DNA of 32,799 nt. Origin: Ruminococcus sp. Lineage in GTDB: Bacteria > Bacillota > Clostridia > Oscillospirales > Ruminococcaceae. The stretch lies in NCBI GenBank assembly GCA_017961625.1, contig JAGCWY010000031.1, forward strand, positions 1-32,799, read 5' to 3'. Below, in pieces: positions 1 through 8,067 of this stretch. The notes under the pieces were generated by a model, which saw only the letters and a list, made by a program, of their open reading frames with translations, did no database searches and was not told where the DNA came from. Each line of letters opens with the position of its first letter. The stretch's first letter is position 1. Made by a program: the position numbers and the translations under genes.

Positions 1-137
1 GTGTCAGGAGCCAATGCAGAGGATCTATCGAACTTAATCTATATGATCTCCGCATTACCCTGCGGTAGTAGTTAGCCTATATTAATAAACGAACGGCTTT
101 TCATGCAGTCAGCCGCAAACTGCTGTGAAGCATTCTC
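1..137. other. Downstream flank of rpsL, no gene seen
   Basis: This stretch lies downstream of rpsL, which reads leftward. In the usual str operon rpsG would follow, but no rpsG start is visible here, so it is either further left or elsewhere. I see only a short weak inverted repeat (GCAGT...ACTGC near 104-123) without a U-tract, so no convincing terminator. Confidence 0.5.
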
Positions 138-554
138 TTACTTCTGCTTGGGCTTCTTGGCACCGTACTTAGAACGAGCCTGATTACGGTTTGCAACGCC
201 CTGAGCGTCGAGAGTACCTCTGATGATGTGATAACGCACACCAGGGAGATCCTTAACACGTCCGCCTCTGATGAGAACAACGCTGTGCTCCTGAAGGTTG
301 TGACCGATACCGGGAATGTAAGATGTTACTTCATAACCGTTTGTGAGCTTAACTCTGGCGATCTTTCTCATAGCTGAGTTAGGCTTCTTAGGTGTAGCAG
401 TTCTTACAGCTGTGCAAACGCCTCTCTTCTGAGGTGAGCTCAGGTTGATCTGTACCTTCTTCTTTGCATTGTAGCCCTTCTGGAGAGCAGGAGCTGTTGA
501 CTTGGTCTCAAGATCCTTTCTACCCTTACGAACGAGCTGGTTAAATGTAGGCAT
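138..554 (-). CDS. rpsL: 30S ribosomal protein S12
   Basis: Ribosomal protein S12 of the small-subunit decoding centre, about 138 residues, the longer Gram-positive form compared with 124 in E. coli. The family signatures are all present: MPTFNQLVRKGR at the N-terminus, TPKKPNSAMRK (containing the lysine where streptomycin resistance mutations arise), GHNLQEHSVVLIRGGRVKDLPGVRYH, and a basic tail. I start it at the ATG at 552-554 because an AAAGGAGG ribosome binding site sits just upstream and the family begins MPTF; the longer frame starting at 572 would run through that binding site. It has its own consensus promoter at 625-653. Confidence 0.98.
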   Translation of the reverse strand: MPTFNQLVRKGRKDLETKSTAPALQKGYNAKKKVQINLSSPQKRGVCTAVRTATPKKPNSAMRKIARVKLTNGYEVTSYIPGIGHNLQEHSVVLIRGGRVKDLPGVRYHIIRGTLDAQGVANRNQARSKYGAKKPKQK

Positions 555-624
555 ATTTTTCCTCCTTTTCATTATAATATATGAGCAGCACCCTCAAAAG
601 GGTATAAAATCTGCGCACTGATAT

Positions 625-653
625 ATTATACTAAAAAAAAGCCGGCTTGTCAA
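625..653 (-). promoter_or_regulatory. Consensus sigma-A promoter of rpsL
   Basis: Reading the minus strand, TTGACA (648-653) and TATAAT (625-630) are separated by exactly 17 bases. Both hexamers are perfect consensus. The initiation site should be near 618, giving a leader of roughly 60 bases before rpsL. The -35 box lies in the loop of the terminator hairpin of the upstream gene. Confidence 0.9.
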
Positions 654-681
654 GGGCATACCTCAAAAAGCCGTCTTTTTT
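633..681 (-). terminator. Terminator of the dockerin gene pair
   Basis: The arms are A-run plus GCCGGC (633-646) and GCCGTC plus T-run (670-681). They pair with one mismatch around a 23-base loop. On the minus strand the hairpin ends in a run of eight T, suitable for ending the transcript of the 727-2790 gene. The A/T-rich arms could also make it work in the plus direction. Confidence 0.65.
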
Positions 682-726
682 GTCATTTATTCCATTTATA
701 CCGTTGATTTTGCCGTGGATACTTAG

Positions 727-2790
727 CTATTTTTTCCGCCACTCCCTCATATCGGCGATTTCTCCTCCGCTTGAGAGATAAGCATAGTAAGCCAGCGTAA
801 GCGAAGCGTCAACAGCGTCCGTCATGCCGTTTTCGTCCACATCTGCCGCAGTCTCCTGCTCTTTGTTAAACTTTCTCGGTTTACCCGTGGAAAGCGAGGC
901 ATATTCCGAAAGTATTAGGCTCGCGTCAACAGCGTCAACCATTCCGTCTCCGTTAACATCTCCAAGTCTGCGTTCGTTATGTGGCGGAGGTGGCGATACC
1001 TTTGTAGTCGTGACCGTCGTTGTTGTAACAGACGCTGTGGAGGTGGTAGTCTTTCTGGTGGTTGTTGTGGTACTCCTCCTTGTAGTGGTGGCCGTCCTGC
1101 TCGTTGTTGTTGTGGTCTTTTTTGTCGTTGTAGTAGTGCGTTTTGTAGTAGTAGTAGTGGTCTTTTTGGTAGTAGACGATGTTGTGGGCTTTGTCACAGT
1201 CGTAGTAGTTGTAGTAGTCACAGTGGTGGAAATATTCGGTGCTGTAATGAAGTCATAAGACGAGACATTTACCGTGAATTCGTCTGACACTGATACACCA
1301 TCTTCGGTATAAACGAGCCTTACGTAATAATCGCCAGTATTCCACGACTGATAGTTTGTTTCCACTCTGATCCTGCTGCTGTCCATGCTTACAGCCTCCG
1401 AAACACTCATGCCCTCAGAATCTGTATGCCCTATTCTTACTCTTCCACCCTTAAGGTCAAGCTGCTCGAAAATCTTATAGTTAACCTTATCTGGCTCCTT
1501 GATTATCTCTATGAACGGCTTCTGGACCTTGGGAGTGGTAGTCGTCGTTGTAATAGGAGTGGTTTTGGTCGTAGTAGTTGTTGTGGTGGTTGTTGTCGTT
1601 GTTGTAGTAACAGGGGGCTTTACCTCAACAGTCAGCTCCACAGAGGATTCAGCTCCCATATAGCTGTACGTGAACCTTATTTTGTATTTTCCAGCCCTTG
1701 TGCTATCAAAAGCCCGGGTATCACAAGAAATGTTGTTCTGCCTGAGCTGCTGCTCATTCATTTCAATATACGGCAGTTCCTTATTTTCAGTTCTTCCGCT
1801 GCTGTAGATCTCGGTGACAGAACACCCCAGCAAACCTCCGCTCAAGTCAAGTCGTTCTCCTATAGTATAGGTGGTCTTTTCAGGCTCCATTGATATCCTG
1901 AGAGAAGCATTTACGCTTACCAAATAAGGCATTGTGGTAGTGGTTGTTGTAGTAGTTGTGGGCTTCTGGGTTGTGGTTGTAGTGGTGGTGGTAGTAGGTT
2001 TCTGAGTTGTGGTTGTAGTTGTAGTAGTGGTGGTAGTAGGCTTCTGAGTTGTGGTTGTAGTGGTGGTTGTTGTGGTAGTAGGCTTCTGAGTTGTGGTTGT
2101 AGTAGTAGTGGTTGTTGATGTCGTTGTTGTTGTCTTGGTCGTAGTTGTCGCAGGCGCCGTACCAAGAGAACGGAAATTATAGTTGTATGCCTTGGCATAA
2201 GTCTCGGCATACGAACCGCTGTATGCGCATATAGTTCCGTTAAAGTATATGGAAGAATCCGTCACATTTGTACATATCGTACTGCCGGCGCCGCTTATTG
2301 TACATTTTGGATTCCTTATATATATTTCTCTCAGACTTGAACAGTTCTTGAAAGCATTTGACGTAATATAAGTCACGGACTCTGGTACATCCACAGTCTG
2401 CAGATATCGGCAGTCTGAAAAAGCGCCTCTGCCGATTGTAGTCAAACTCGACGGTATAGACACGGATGTTATGCTGAGTCCAGCAAAATTCGCGCCTCCG
2501 ATCTCTGTGATGCCGTCGCTTATGACAACACTTGTTATCAGTCTCCTCAGACTGTACCAAGGTGTACCTGTGCTTATAACAAAGTCTTCTGTCGCACCTG
2601 TTCCCGTGATTTTAAGTGTGGAGCCGTCAATCTCCCAGTACGCATTGTCTCCGCACTGACCCGATGTAGCAGCAGCACTTACCGTTAGCGGATCTGCAAC
2701 CATTTTAGTCCCTAATGAGCCGGTGAATGAACCAAATGTAATAGAAACGCTTATCACTGCCGCTGTAAACGCGGCTATTATTTTTTTCAT
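727..2790 (-). CDS. Secreted dockerin protein with LRR and two Ig-like domains
   Basis: 687 residues, probably secreted and docked onto a cellulosome scaffoldin. Order: signal peptide (about 1-40); BspA-type leucine-rich repeat region (about 45-208, with repeats such as SITSVSIPSSLTTIGRGAF); a poly-Thr linker with four QKP interruptions (about 211-286); an Ig-like beta domain (about 287-393); a second Thr linker; a second Ig-like domain of the same type (about 422-520); a Thr/Lys/Arg linker; and a C-terminal type I dockerin (about 609-675) with two calcium-loop repeats, DVNGDGMVDAVDASL and DVDENGMTDAVDASL. No glycosidase domain is visible, so a binding or adhesion role is inferred. The start at 2790 is chosen because GGAGAG lies just upstream and the MKKII signal peptide begins there. 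It is 50 bases downstream of a paralogue and probably cotranscribed. Confidence 0.9.
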   Translation of the reverse strand: MKKIIAAFTAAVISVSITFGSFTGSLGTKMVADPLTVSAAATSGQCGDNAYWEIDGSTLKITGTGATEDFVISTGTPWYSLRRLITSVVISDGITEIGGANFAGLSITSVSIPSSLTTIGRGAFSDCRYLQTVDVPESVTYITSNAFKNCSSLREIYIRNPKCTISGAGSTICTNVTDSSIYFNGTICAYSGSYAETYAKAYNYNFRSLGTAPATTTTKTTTTTSTTTTTTTTTQKPTTTTTTTTTTTQKPTTTTTTTTTTTQKPTTTTTTTTTQKPTTTTTTTTTMPYLVSVNASLRISMEPEKTTYTIGERLDLSGGLLGCSVTEIYSSGRTENKELPYIEMNEQQLRQNNISCDTRAFDSTRAGKYKIRFTYSYMGAESSVELTVEVKPPVTTTTTTTTTTTTTTKTTPITTTTTTPKVQKPFIEIIKEPDKVNYKIFEQLDLKGGRVRIGHTDSEGMSVSEAVSMDSSRIRVETNYQSWNTGDYYVRLVYTEDGVSVSDEFTVNVSSYDFITAPNISTTVTTTTTTTVTKPTTSSTTKKTTTTTTKRTTTTTKKTTTTTSRTATTTRRSTTTTTRKTTTSTASVTTTTVTTTKVSPPPPHNERRLGDVNGDGMVDAVDASLILSEYASLSTGKPRKFNKEQETAADVDENGMTDAVDASLTLAYYAYLSSGGEIADMREWRKK
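1007..1240 (-). repeat. Thr/Lys/Arg-rich low-complexity linker (C-terminal)
   Basis: Simple-sequence DNA made of ACN threonine codons with interspersed Lys and Arg codons, encoding the linker between the second Ig-like domain and the dockerin. On the plus strand it reads as GTAGT/GTTGT repeats and produces a spurious valine-rich open frame. Confidence 0.8.
1932..2150 (-). repeat. Poly-Thr minisatellite with QKP units
   Basis: Tandem coding repeat: runs of 9-11 threonine codons, each ended by Gln-Lys-Pro, repeated four times. It links the LRR region to the first Ig-like domain. Such near-identical units are prone to slippage, so copy number may vary between strains. Confidence 0.85.
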
Positions 2791-2840
2791 GTTTTCTCTC
2801 CATTTCCAAGATCCGCCTGTATATATCAAGCAGAGATCAT

Positions 2841-3857
2841 TTATTTTCTGTTTATAAACTCAGAAATGGTCATATTGCTGTTTTCTGATGAAGAGAGATA
2901 CGCATAGTAAGCAAGTATTTTTGAAGCGTCAACAGCATCGACCAGTCCGTTAAGATCAACATCTGCCGCTTTGCTCTGCTTTTCGTCAAGATCTCCGTCC
3001 GAGCCAGAGGATCTTTTTGCGTATTCTGCAAGGGTGAGACTTGCGTCAACAGCATCCGTGAAGCCGTCATTGTTAACGTCACCGAGCTTAAAGCCTCCAT
3101 CAGGTGGTGCTGTAGTAGTGGTAGTGGTAGCAGTAGTGGTAGATGTCGATGTAGTAGTTGTGGTGGTGGTGGTTGTAGTGGTGGTGAGTGTGGTGGTTTG
3201 CTGTGTAGTATTCATCCCCTCAGATGAACCTATCTCTTTAAAATTGTATTTATAGGCATTTGCATAGGTCTCAGCCCTTGACCCGCTGGGAGCGTATATT
3301 GTTCCGTTGAAGTATATAGAAGAATCTGTCATATTTGTACATATCGTACTGCCGGAACCGCTTACTGTACATTTGGGATTCCTTATGTATATTTCTTTAA
3401 GGCTTGAACAGTTTTTAAAAGCATTTGCCGTAATATAAGTCACGGACTCCGGTACATCCACAATCTGAAGGTATCGGCAATCTGAAAACGCGCCTCTGCC
3501 AATAGTAACCACACTTGACGGTATCGACACAGAGGTTATGCTGAGTCCGGCAAAATTCGCACCTCCGATCTCTGTAATTCCGTCGCTTATGATAACTTCC
3601 GTTATCAGATTCCTGAACCTGTACCACGGTGTACCTGTGCTTATAACAAAGTCTTCCGTCGCACCTGTTCCCGTGATCTTAAGTGTGGAGCCGTCAACCT
3701 CCCAGTACGCATTGTCTCCGCACTGACCCGATGTGGCAACTGCTCCCACTGATACCTGACCGGCGAGCATTTCCGTTCCTGCTCCGCAGGCAGGAACAGC
3801 CATGGCTGACGCGGCACATACCGCCGCAGAAACCAATACCGACAAAATTTTCTTCAT
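2841..3857 (-). CDS. Secreted dockerin protein with LRR domain
   Basis: 338 residues: signal peptide (about 1-45), BspA-type leucine-rich repeat region (about 46-212), a Thr-rich linker, and a C-terminal type I dockerin (about 257-325) with loops DVNNDGFTDAVDASL and DVDLNGLVDAVDAS. The LRR region is nearly the same as that of the neighbour at 727-2790, so the two arose by tandem duplication; this copy lacks the Ig-like domains and has a shorter linker. I choose the ATG at 3855-3857, which lies about 7 bases after AGGAGG, over the ATG at 3861-3863, which is only 2 bases away. It is the first gene of the pair. No clear terminator separates it from trkH upstream (64 bases), and I could not define its own promoter. 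Confidence 0.88.
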   Translation of the reverse strand: MKKILSVLVSAAVCAASAMAVPACGAGTEMLAGQVSVGAVATSGQCGDNAYWEVDGSTLKITGTGATEDFVISTGTPWYRFRNLITEVIISDGITEIGGANFAGLSITSVSIPSSVVTIGRGAFSDCRYLQIVDVPESVTYITANAFKNCSSLKEIYIRNPKCTVSGSGSTICTNMTDSSIYFNGTIYAPSGSRAETYANAYKYNFKEIGSSEGMNTTQQTTTLTTTTTTTTTTTTSTSTTTATTTTTTAPPDGGFKLGDVNNDGFTDAVDASLTLAEYAKRSSGSDGDLDEKQSKAADVDLNGLVDAVDASKILAYYAYLSSSENSNMTISEFINRK

Positions 3858-3921
3858 GAACATTCCTCCTTCTTTTATTTATGAACGTACCGCCTCCCCA
3901 AGCCGCACGCCATGTGTATAC

Positions 3922-5358
3922 TTACCTTCTTCTGGGAGCAAAGAGCATTATCAGCGGATATATCTCCAGTCTGCCCAGAAGCATATCAAAGCAGAGCACT
4001 ACCTTTGAAAAGGAATTGAGACCGCTGAGGTTTCCAGCAGGACCAAAGCGTCCCACACCGAAACCAATATTGTTCATACAGGTTATTACTGCCGAAACAG
4101 ATTCCTCTATGGAGAAGCCATTGAGCGTTACCAACAGAACCGATACACACATGAGCATCATAAATAGTATAAGATAATTGCTAACGCCCCTAACAACGTC
4201 TTTTTCCACTGGCTTGCCGTCCATTTTCACAGTAGATACCGCACGGGGGTTTGTTATATACTTAAGCTCCTTAATACCGGTCTTTATAAGTATCATTATC
4301 CTTGAGACCTTCATTCCACCTCCGGTAGAGCCGGCACATGAGCCCACAAACATGAGCATAAGCAACAGAGTCTGGGAGAAAACAGGCCATTTTGCCGTAT
4401 CTGTTGTGGAAAAGCCTGCCGATGTGATAGTGGAAGCTACCATAAAGAAAGTATGTCTAAGAGTATCGCCCACTCCGTTATAGAGCTTGTGTACATTAAC
4501 TGCGATAATAGCTGTAGCGGCGATGATAACGCCAAAATACGTCCTTACCTCTTCGTTTTTGTAAGCAAGCGAAAACTTCCTTATCAGCAAATAATAGTAA
4601 AGGTTGAAGTTTACGCCAAAGAGTATTATGAAGGACGCCACTACCATTTCGATGTAAACGCTGTTGTAATGTCCTATGCTGTTTCCCCACATAGAGAAGC
4701 CGCCAGTACCCGCCGAAGAGCAGGAATGGATAACAGCATCATACAGTGGCATACCGCCAAAGAGCAGCAGCACAGCTTCGGATACCGTAAGGGTAATATA
4801 TATGCCGTAAAGAATACGCGCAGAAAAACGGGATCTTGAAACAAGACGTCCCACCTTTGGTCCCGCGCACTCCGCACGCATCATGTGCATTGCACGTGAA
4901 TCGTTGCTGGACATTATGGCAAGCACGAACATGAGGACTCCCATACCGCCCAGCCAGTGGGTAAAGGCTCGCCAGAAAAGGCAGGAGCGCGACATGGCTT
5001 CCACATCGGAAAGTATAGTTGCTCCAGTTGTGGTAAAACCCGATACGGTCTCAAACAATGCGCTTGCGTAGTTATTTATCTCTCCGGATATAACGAATGG
5101 CATAGCACCTATGCATGACATGGTCACCCACGAGGCTGCCACGCTGACGAACCCCTCCATTGAGTATATCGCATTGTCGGCTGGCTTCTTCACGGTAAAT
5201 CCAAAGCCTATAGCCATTGTTATGAGTAAAGGTACGCCGAAGGAAGCAACGACGTGCTGTTCCCCGTAAATAAAGCCCACAATTATGGGAAGGAGCATGA
5301 AAAGTCCCACAACCTTCAGTATCTGTCCCATAATGTATGATATCATTCTGTAATTCAT
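3922..5358 (-). CDS. trkH: TrkH/KtrB-type potassium uptake channel subunit
   Basis: 478-residue integral membrane K+ translocating subunit. The four pore-loop repeats of the superfamily are visible in order: FETVSGFTTTGATI, SCSSAGTGGFSMWG, STITSAGFSTTD and CMNNIGFGVGRFGP, each with the selectivity-filter glycine, separated by hydrophobic helices. The N-terminus MNYRMISYIMG is typical of Firmicute TrkH. Start at 5358: a GAGGAG sequence overlaps the trkA stop codon about 15 bases upstream, and an out-of-frame ATG at 5367-5369 ends after four codons. It follows trkA by 19 bases, so the two encode one transporter, with TrkA as the cytosolic gating ring. Confidence 0.95.
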   Translation of the reverse strand: MNYRMISYIMGQILKVVGLFMLLPIIVGFIYGEQHVVASFGVPLLITMAIGFGFTVKKPADNAIYSMEGFVSVAASWVTMSCIGAMPFVISGEINNYASALFETVSGFTTTGATILSDVEAMSRSCLFWRAFTHWLGGMGVLMFVLAIMSSNDSRAMHMMRAECAGPKVGRLVSRSRFSARILYGIYITLTVSEAVLLLFGGMPLYDAVIHSCSSAGTGGFSMWGNSIGHYNSVYIEMVVASFIILFGVNFNLYYYLLIRKFSLAYKNEEVRTYFGVIIAATAIIAVNVHKLYNGVGDTLRHTFFMVASTITSAGFSTTDTAKWPVFSQTLLLMLMFVGSCAGSTGGGMKVSRIMILIKTGIKELKYITNPRAVSTVKMDGKPVEKDVVRGVSNYLILFMMLMCVSVLLVTLNGFSIEESVSAVITCMNNIGFGVGRFGPAGNLSGLNSFSKVVLCFDMLLGRLEIYPLIMLFAPRRR

Positions 5359-5377
5359 AGATTATGCATTAAGCTCC

Positions 5378-6736
5378 TCAGTCAAATATATTGCTAAGAT
5401 CGTGCATACCCTTTGTAATGGTAACTACGACAACACTGTCATTCAGCATAAGGCAGTCATCTCCCTTAGGGATAATGAGCTCGTTTCCTCTTGCGATGCT
5501 CGCTATGAGGATACCGCTCCTTAGCTTGAGCTTTTTAAGCGGTATGCCCACATAGTCCTTTTTATCACGTACTATGAACTCCATAGCCTCAAGCCTTTCA
5601 TTCACTAGTCTGTATAGCGTAGTTACGTTGTTTCCGAGAGAATTCTGCTTTGCCCGGACATACTGGAGTATCTGATTCACAGTGATAGTCTTGGGAGAGA
5701 TGATACTGTCAAGGGCAAGGGTGTCCGAAAGTTGCATGAGAGACATTCTATTTACCTTTGTGACCACCTTATCAACGCCGTTATTCTTGGCAAGGAGGGA
5801 GAGAAGGATATTCTCCTCATCTATGCCGGTAAGCGTGACTACAGCGTCTGCGTCGTAAACGCGCTCCTCCCTGAGGATATCGTGGTCTGTACCGTCGGCG
5901 CAAGAGATATCCACTTTGTTAAGTCTGTCGGAAAGCTCAAGACAACGCTCACGGTCTATCTCGATTATCTTTACCTTTACGCCCATTTCTATAAGCTGCT
6001 GTGCAAGGTGGTATGCGACCCTTCCGCCGCCTATAAGTACTGCTGATTTTACGCGCTTTTCGCGGTAAGCAGCGCTTATGCTCTTGAAGAACTTGACCAT
6101 GTTACTGTGAGAAGCGGTCATGTGTATCTTGTCTCCGGAACGGAGGACAAAATTACCATTGGGTATGGTGAGCTCCTCGCCGCGCTGTACCGCGCAAATA
6201 AGCACATCGAGCCTCAGTCGGCGCGATAGCTGGCTGAGAGCTACGCCGTCGAGTATGCTTCCTGCGGTTATGCGTATCTCCGCAAGATCGACCCTTCCTT
6301 TTGCGAAGGACTCTATATTTATAGCCTCCGGATAGCGCAGAACCTTTGCTATTTCGTTGGCTGCGTTATAATCAGGATTTACCATCATGCTGATACCCAG
6401 CTCCTCACGCATGAATACCAACTGTCTGTCGAATTCGGGGCTTCGAACACGGGCTATACAGTGGCGAACGCCCATTTTCTTCGCTATCAGGCATGAGAGG
6501 ATATTTACCTCGTCGGAAGCTGTAACTGCAATAAGGATATCAGCCTTTGAGACATTCGCCTCTTCCAGAATCTCAGTCTGAAGGCAGTTTCCAACTATGC
6601 CCATAACGTCGAAATCATTTGAAGCCGACTCAACAAGAGCATCCTTTTTATCTATTATAGTGACATTGTGCTCGCTGCTGAGCACATCGGCAAGCGACGA
6701 GCCTACTTTGCCGCAACCTACGATTATAATATCCAT
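5378..6736 (-). CDS. trkA: Trk potassium transport regulatory protein TrkA
   Basis: 452-residue cytosolic nucleotide-binding regulator of the TrkH channel. It has the tandem RCK-N/RCK-C/RCK-N/RCK-C layout: a first Rossmann motif GCGKVGSSLADVL at residues 7-19 and a second GGGRVAYHLAQQL near residue 230. These bind NAD(H) or adenine nucleotides in known members. Length matches the double-RCK family. A CGGAGGA ribosome binding site lies 4 bases before the ATG. Promoter at 6807-6835; trkH follows in the same operon. Confidence 0.95.
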   Translation of the reverse strand: MDIIIVGCGKVGSSLADVLSSEHNVTIIDKKDALVESASNDFDVMGIVGNCLQTEILEEANVSKADILIAVTASDEVNILSCLIAKKMGVRHCIARVRSPEFDRQLVFMREELGISMMVNPDYNAANEIAKVLRYPEAINIESFAKGRVDLAEIRITAGSILDGVALSQLSRRLRLDVLICAVQRGEELTIPNGNFVLRSGDKIHMTASHSNMVKFFKSISAAYREKRVKSAVLIGGGRVAYHLAQQLIEMGVKVKIIEIDRERCLELSDRLNKVDISCADGTDHDILREERVYDADAVVTLTGIDEENILLSLLAKNNGVDKVVTKVNRMSLMQLSDTLALDSIISPKTITVNQILQYVRAKQNSLGNNVTTLYRLVNERLEAMEFIVRDKKDYVGIPLKKLKLRSGILIASIARGNELIIPKGDDCLMLNDSVVVVTITKGMHDLSNIFD

Positions 6737-6806
6737 AGATCCTCCGTAATATATTGTATATTATAATATATAATTATTCAATGAGCAGATACAATTACTC
6801 GATATA

Positions 6807-6835
6807 ATTATATCCCCACTGTCCGTTTTTGTCAA
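6807..6835 (-). promoter_or_regulatory. Consensus sigma-A promoter of trkA-trkH
   Basis: On the minus strand TTGACA (6830-6835) and TATAAT (6807-6812) are 17 bases apart, both perfect. The leader would be about 65 bases and is very A/T rich. Confidence 0.88.
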
Positions 6836-6849
6836 CGCCTATTTATAGA

Positions 6850-6976
6850 GTAGTGAATTGAGAATGTAGGGTACTTCATGATTACGCATTTCGAATTTAA
6901 AAAGGCACTAAACACTAACAACTACTCTACTTTCTACTCACTAAAATTGTAATTATTGCTCCGCAAAATTACGATT
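6850..6976 (-). repeat. Intergenic repeat copy with terminal hairpin
   Basis: Read on the minus strand, this stretch starts with an 11-bp hairpin (AAATCGTAATT / AATTACAATTT, 6943-6953 with 6966-6976) followed by TAGTGAGTAGAAAGTAGAG. The same arrangement is seen, also on the minus strand, at 19733-19848: a hairpin whose 3' arm ends in ATTT, then AGTAAGTAGTAAA. The hairpin overlaps the stop codon of the small gene at 6969 and may help end its transcript. Possibly a decayed non-autonomous element; boundaries are approximate. Confidence 0.5.
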
Positions 6977-7211
6977 TATACCGCTCTTCCAGCCATTTTA
7001 TCATTTCGGCAAAGCCCTCTGGAGTATTGTCAAACTCAGCCTCATGCTCTATCTCTGCCTTCATGGAACACAGCCTGCCGTGCCATGTCATGCATTTAAG
7101 CTTCTCGCAATTGGCTATCTTATAGGAGAAATCCTCCTTGCTGCCCGAAAAGTCGTTGCCGCTCTCAAAATAATAGTACTTCGGTATCTCAAATATTTCC
7201 GAAACACTCAT
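6969..7211 (-). CDS. Small conserved-looking hypothetical protein, 80 aa
   Basis: I do not recognise this family. The 80-residue product is soluble in appearance, acidic, with three cysteines (CEKLKC, RLC) and a C-terminal segment EGFAEMIKWLEERYKS that looks helical. Its ATG overlaps the stop of the HAD phosphatase gene in an ATGA, and AAAGGAG lies 9 bases upstream inside that gene, so it is translationally coupled and very likely real. Confidence 0.75.
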   Translation of the reverse strand: MSVSEIFEIPKYYYFESGNDFSGSKEDFSYKIANCEKLKCMTWHGRLCSMKAEIEHEAEFDNTPEGFAEMIKWLEERYKS

Positions 7212-7873
7212 TGTATAGAGCTCCTTTCAAAGTATTCCACTGCCATGTCAAGGCTCTCATAGACCGCCGACAGCTTTTGTTCAAGCTCTGCGTCTGGCTG
7301 GGTCATATCAGGTATCATTATGGCGTGACAGCCTGCGGCATATGCTGCGGTTATGCCGTTGGGAGAGTCCTCAAAAGCCGCGCATACCTGCGGCGGAAGC
7401 CCCAGCTCCCTTGCAGCCGTGAGGTATATATCCGGGTCTGGCTTGCCGTTTGTTATCATGTCTCCGCAGACCATAGCCGAGAAATAGTTGTATGCTCCGA
7501 TAGTGTGCAGGTACTCCTCTGTCCTATCGCTAGGAGTAGCAGTTGCCACAGCCATTTTAATCCCGTGACTGCGCAGGTAGTCCAACAGGGTGAAAAGGCC
7601 TTTCTTGACCTCTATGCCGTTTTCCTTTATGTACTCCCTCATGAGCTCCGTTCTGTGAGCACGTATCTCCTCTGTGGGACAGTCATCGCCGAGAAAGCTC
7701 TTTAGCTTGGGAATGGAGTACTTTCTCGCCATGCTTCGGATAGCATAGACATGTTCTGGCTTCATATCGTACCCGTAGTCCTTTGCTGCCAGTATCCAGA
7801 ATTTCAGATAGAGCTTTTCGGTGTCTATCATAAGACCGTCCATATCGAAAATTGCGCCTTTGAGATTATTCAT
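7208..7873 (-). CDS. HAD-superfamily phosphatase / beta-phosphoglucomutase-like
   Basis: 221-residue HAD subfamily IA hydrolase. Motif I is DMDGLMIDTE (Asp10 nucleophile, Asp12 general acid/base), followed by a helical cap; motif II is in ATATPSDR; motif III lysine is in GKPDPDIY; motif IV is AFEDSPNGITAA. This pattern is shared by beta-phosphoglucomutases and small sugar-phosphate phosphatases, and sequence alone does not settle the substrate. The neighbouring glgA makes a sugar-phosphate role plausible but this is only context. Translation is coupled to the 80-residue gene downstream. Confidence 0.88.
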   Translation of the reverse strand: MNNLKGAIFDMDGLMIDTEKLYLKFWILAAKDYGYDMKPEHVYAIRSMARKYSIPKLKSFLGDDCPTEEIRAHRTELMREYIKENGIEVKKGLFTLLDYLRSHGIKMAVATATPSDRTEEYLHTIGAYNYFSAMVCGDMITNGKPDPDIYLTAARELGLPPQVCAAFEDSPNGITAAYAAGCHAIMIPDMTQPDAELEQKLSAVYESLDMAVEYFERSSIQ

Positions 7874-7892
7874 TACATCGTCCTTTTTCTTT

Positions 7893-8015
7893 TAGTTGAG
7901 AGTAGAAAGTTGACAGTAAGTTAATAATTAGTGTATAGTGCTTAGTTATTTGCATTGTAAGGCTCGGAACGCCAAGGGCAGCATTCCCTAAATCTACTCT
8001 ATGCTCACTACACAC
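7893..8015. repeat. Intergenic repeat copy (decayed)
   Basis: Contains GAGAGTAGAAAGTTGACAGTAAG at the left and TCTACTCTATGCTCACTA at the right, which are inverted and match the GAGTAGAAAG / CTACTCTCT words of the copies at 6850-6976, 9945-9976 and 19733-19848. Imperfect; the limits are approximate and the family assignment is by eye. Confidence 0.4.
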
Positions 8016-8024
8016 AAGCAGGAA

Positions 8025-8043
8025 GGGCGGAATGATTCCGCCC
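8025..8043 (-). terminator. Hairpin downstream of glgA
   Basis: GGGCGGAA TGA TTCCGCCC is a perfect 8-bp GC-rich stem 24 bases past the glgA stop. On the minus strand it is followed by TTCCTGCTTGTG, a poor U-tract, so it may be a weak terminator or a 3'-end stabilising hairpin. Confidence 0.5.
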
Positions 8044-8067
8044 TCACTCCGTTATATTCCTGAATCA

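Noticed and set aside
824..1258. Plus-strand valine-rich open frame that resembles a membrane protein
   Set aside because: It is the antisense reading of threonine codons in the dockerin protein linker, with no ribosome binding site.
1932..2150. Regular repeats that could suggest a CRISPR array
   Set aside because: Units are in-frame Thr/Gln-Lys-Pro codons inside a gene, without distinct spacers.
7211..7705. 164-codon plus-strand frame inside the HAD gene
   Set aside because: Shadow frame; the HAD motifs on the other strand are intact.
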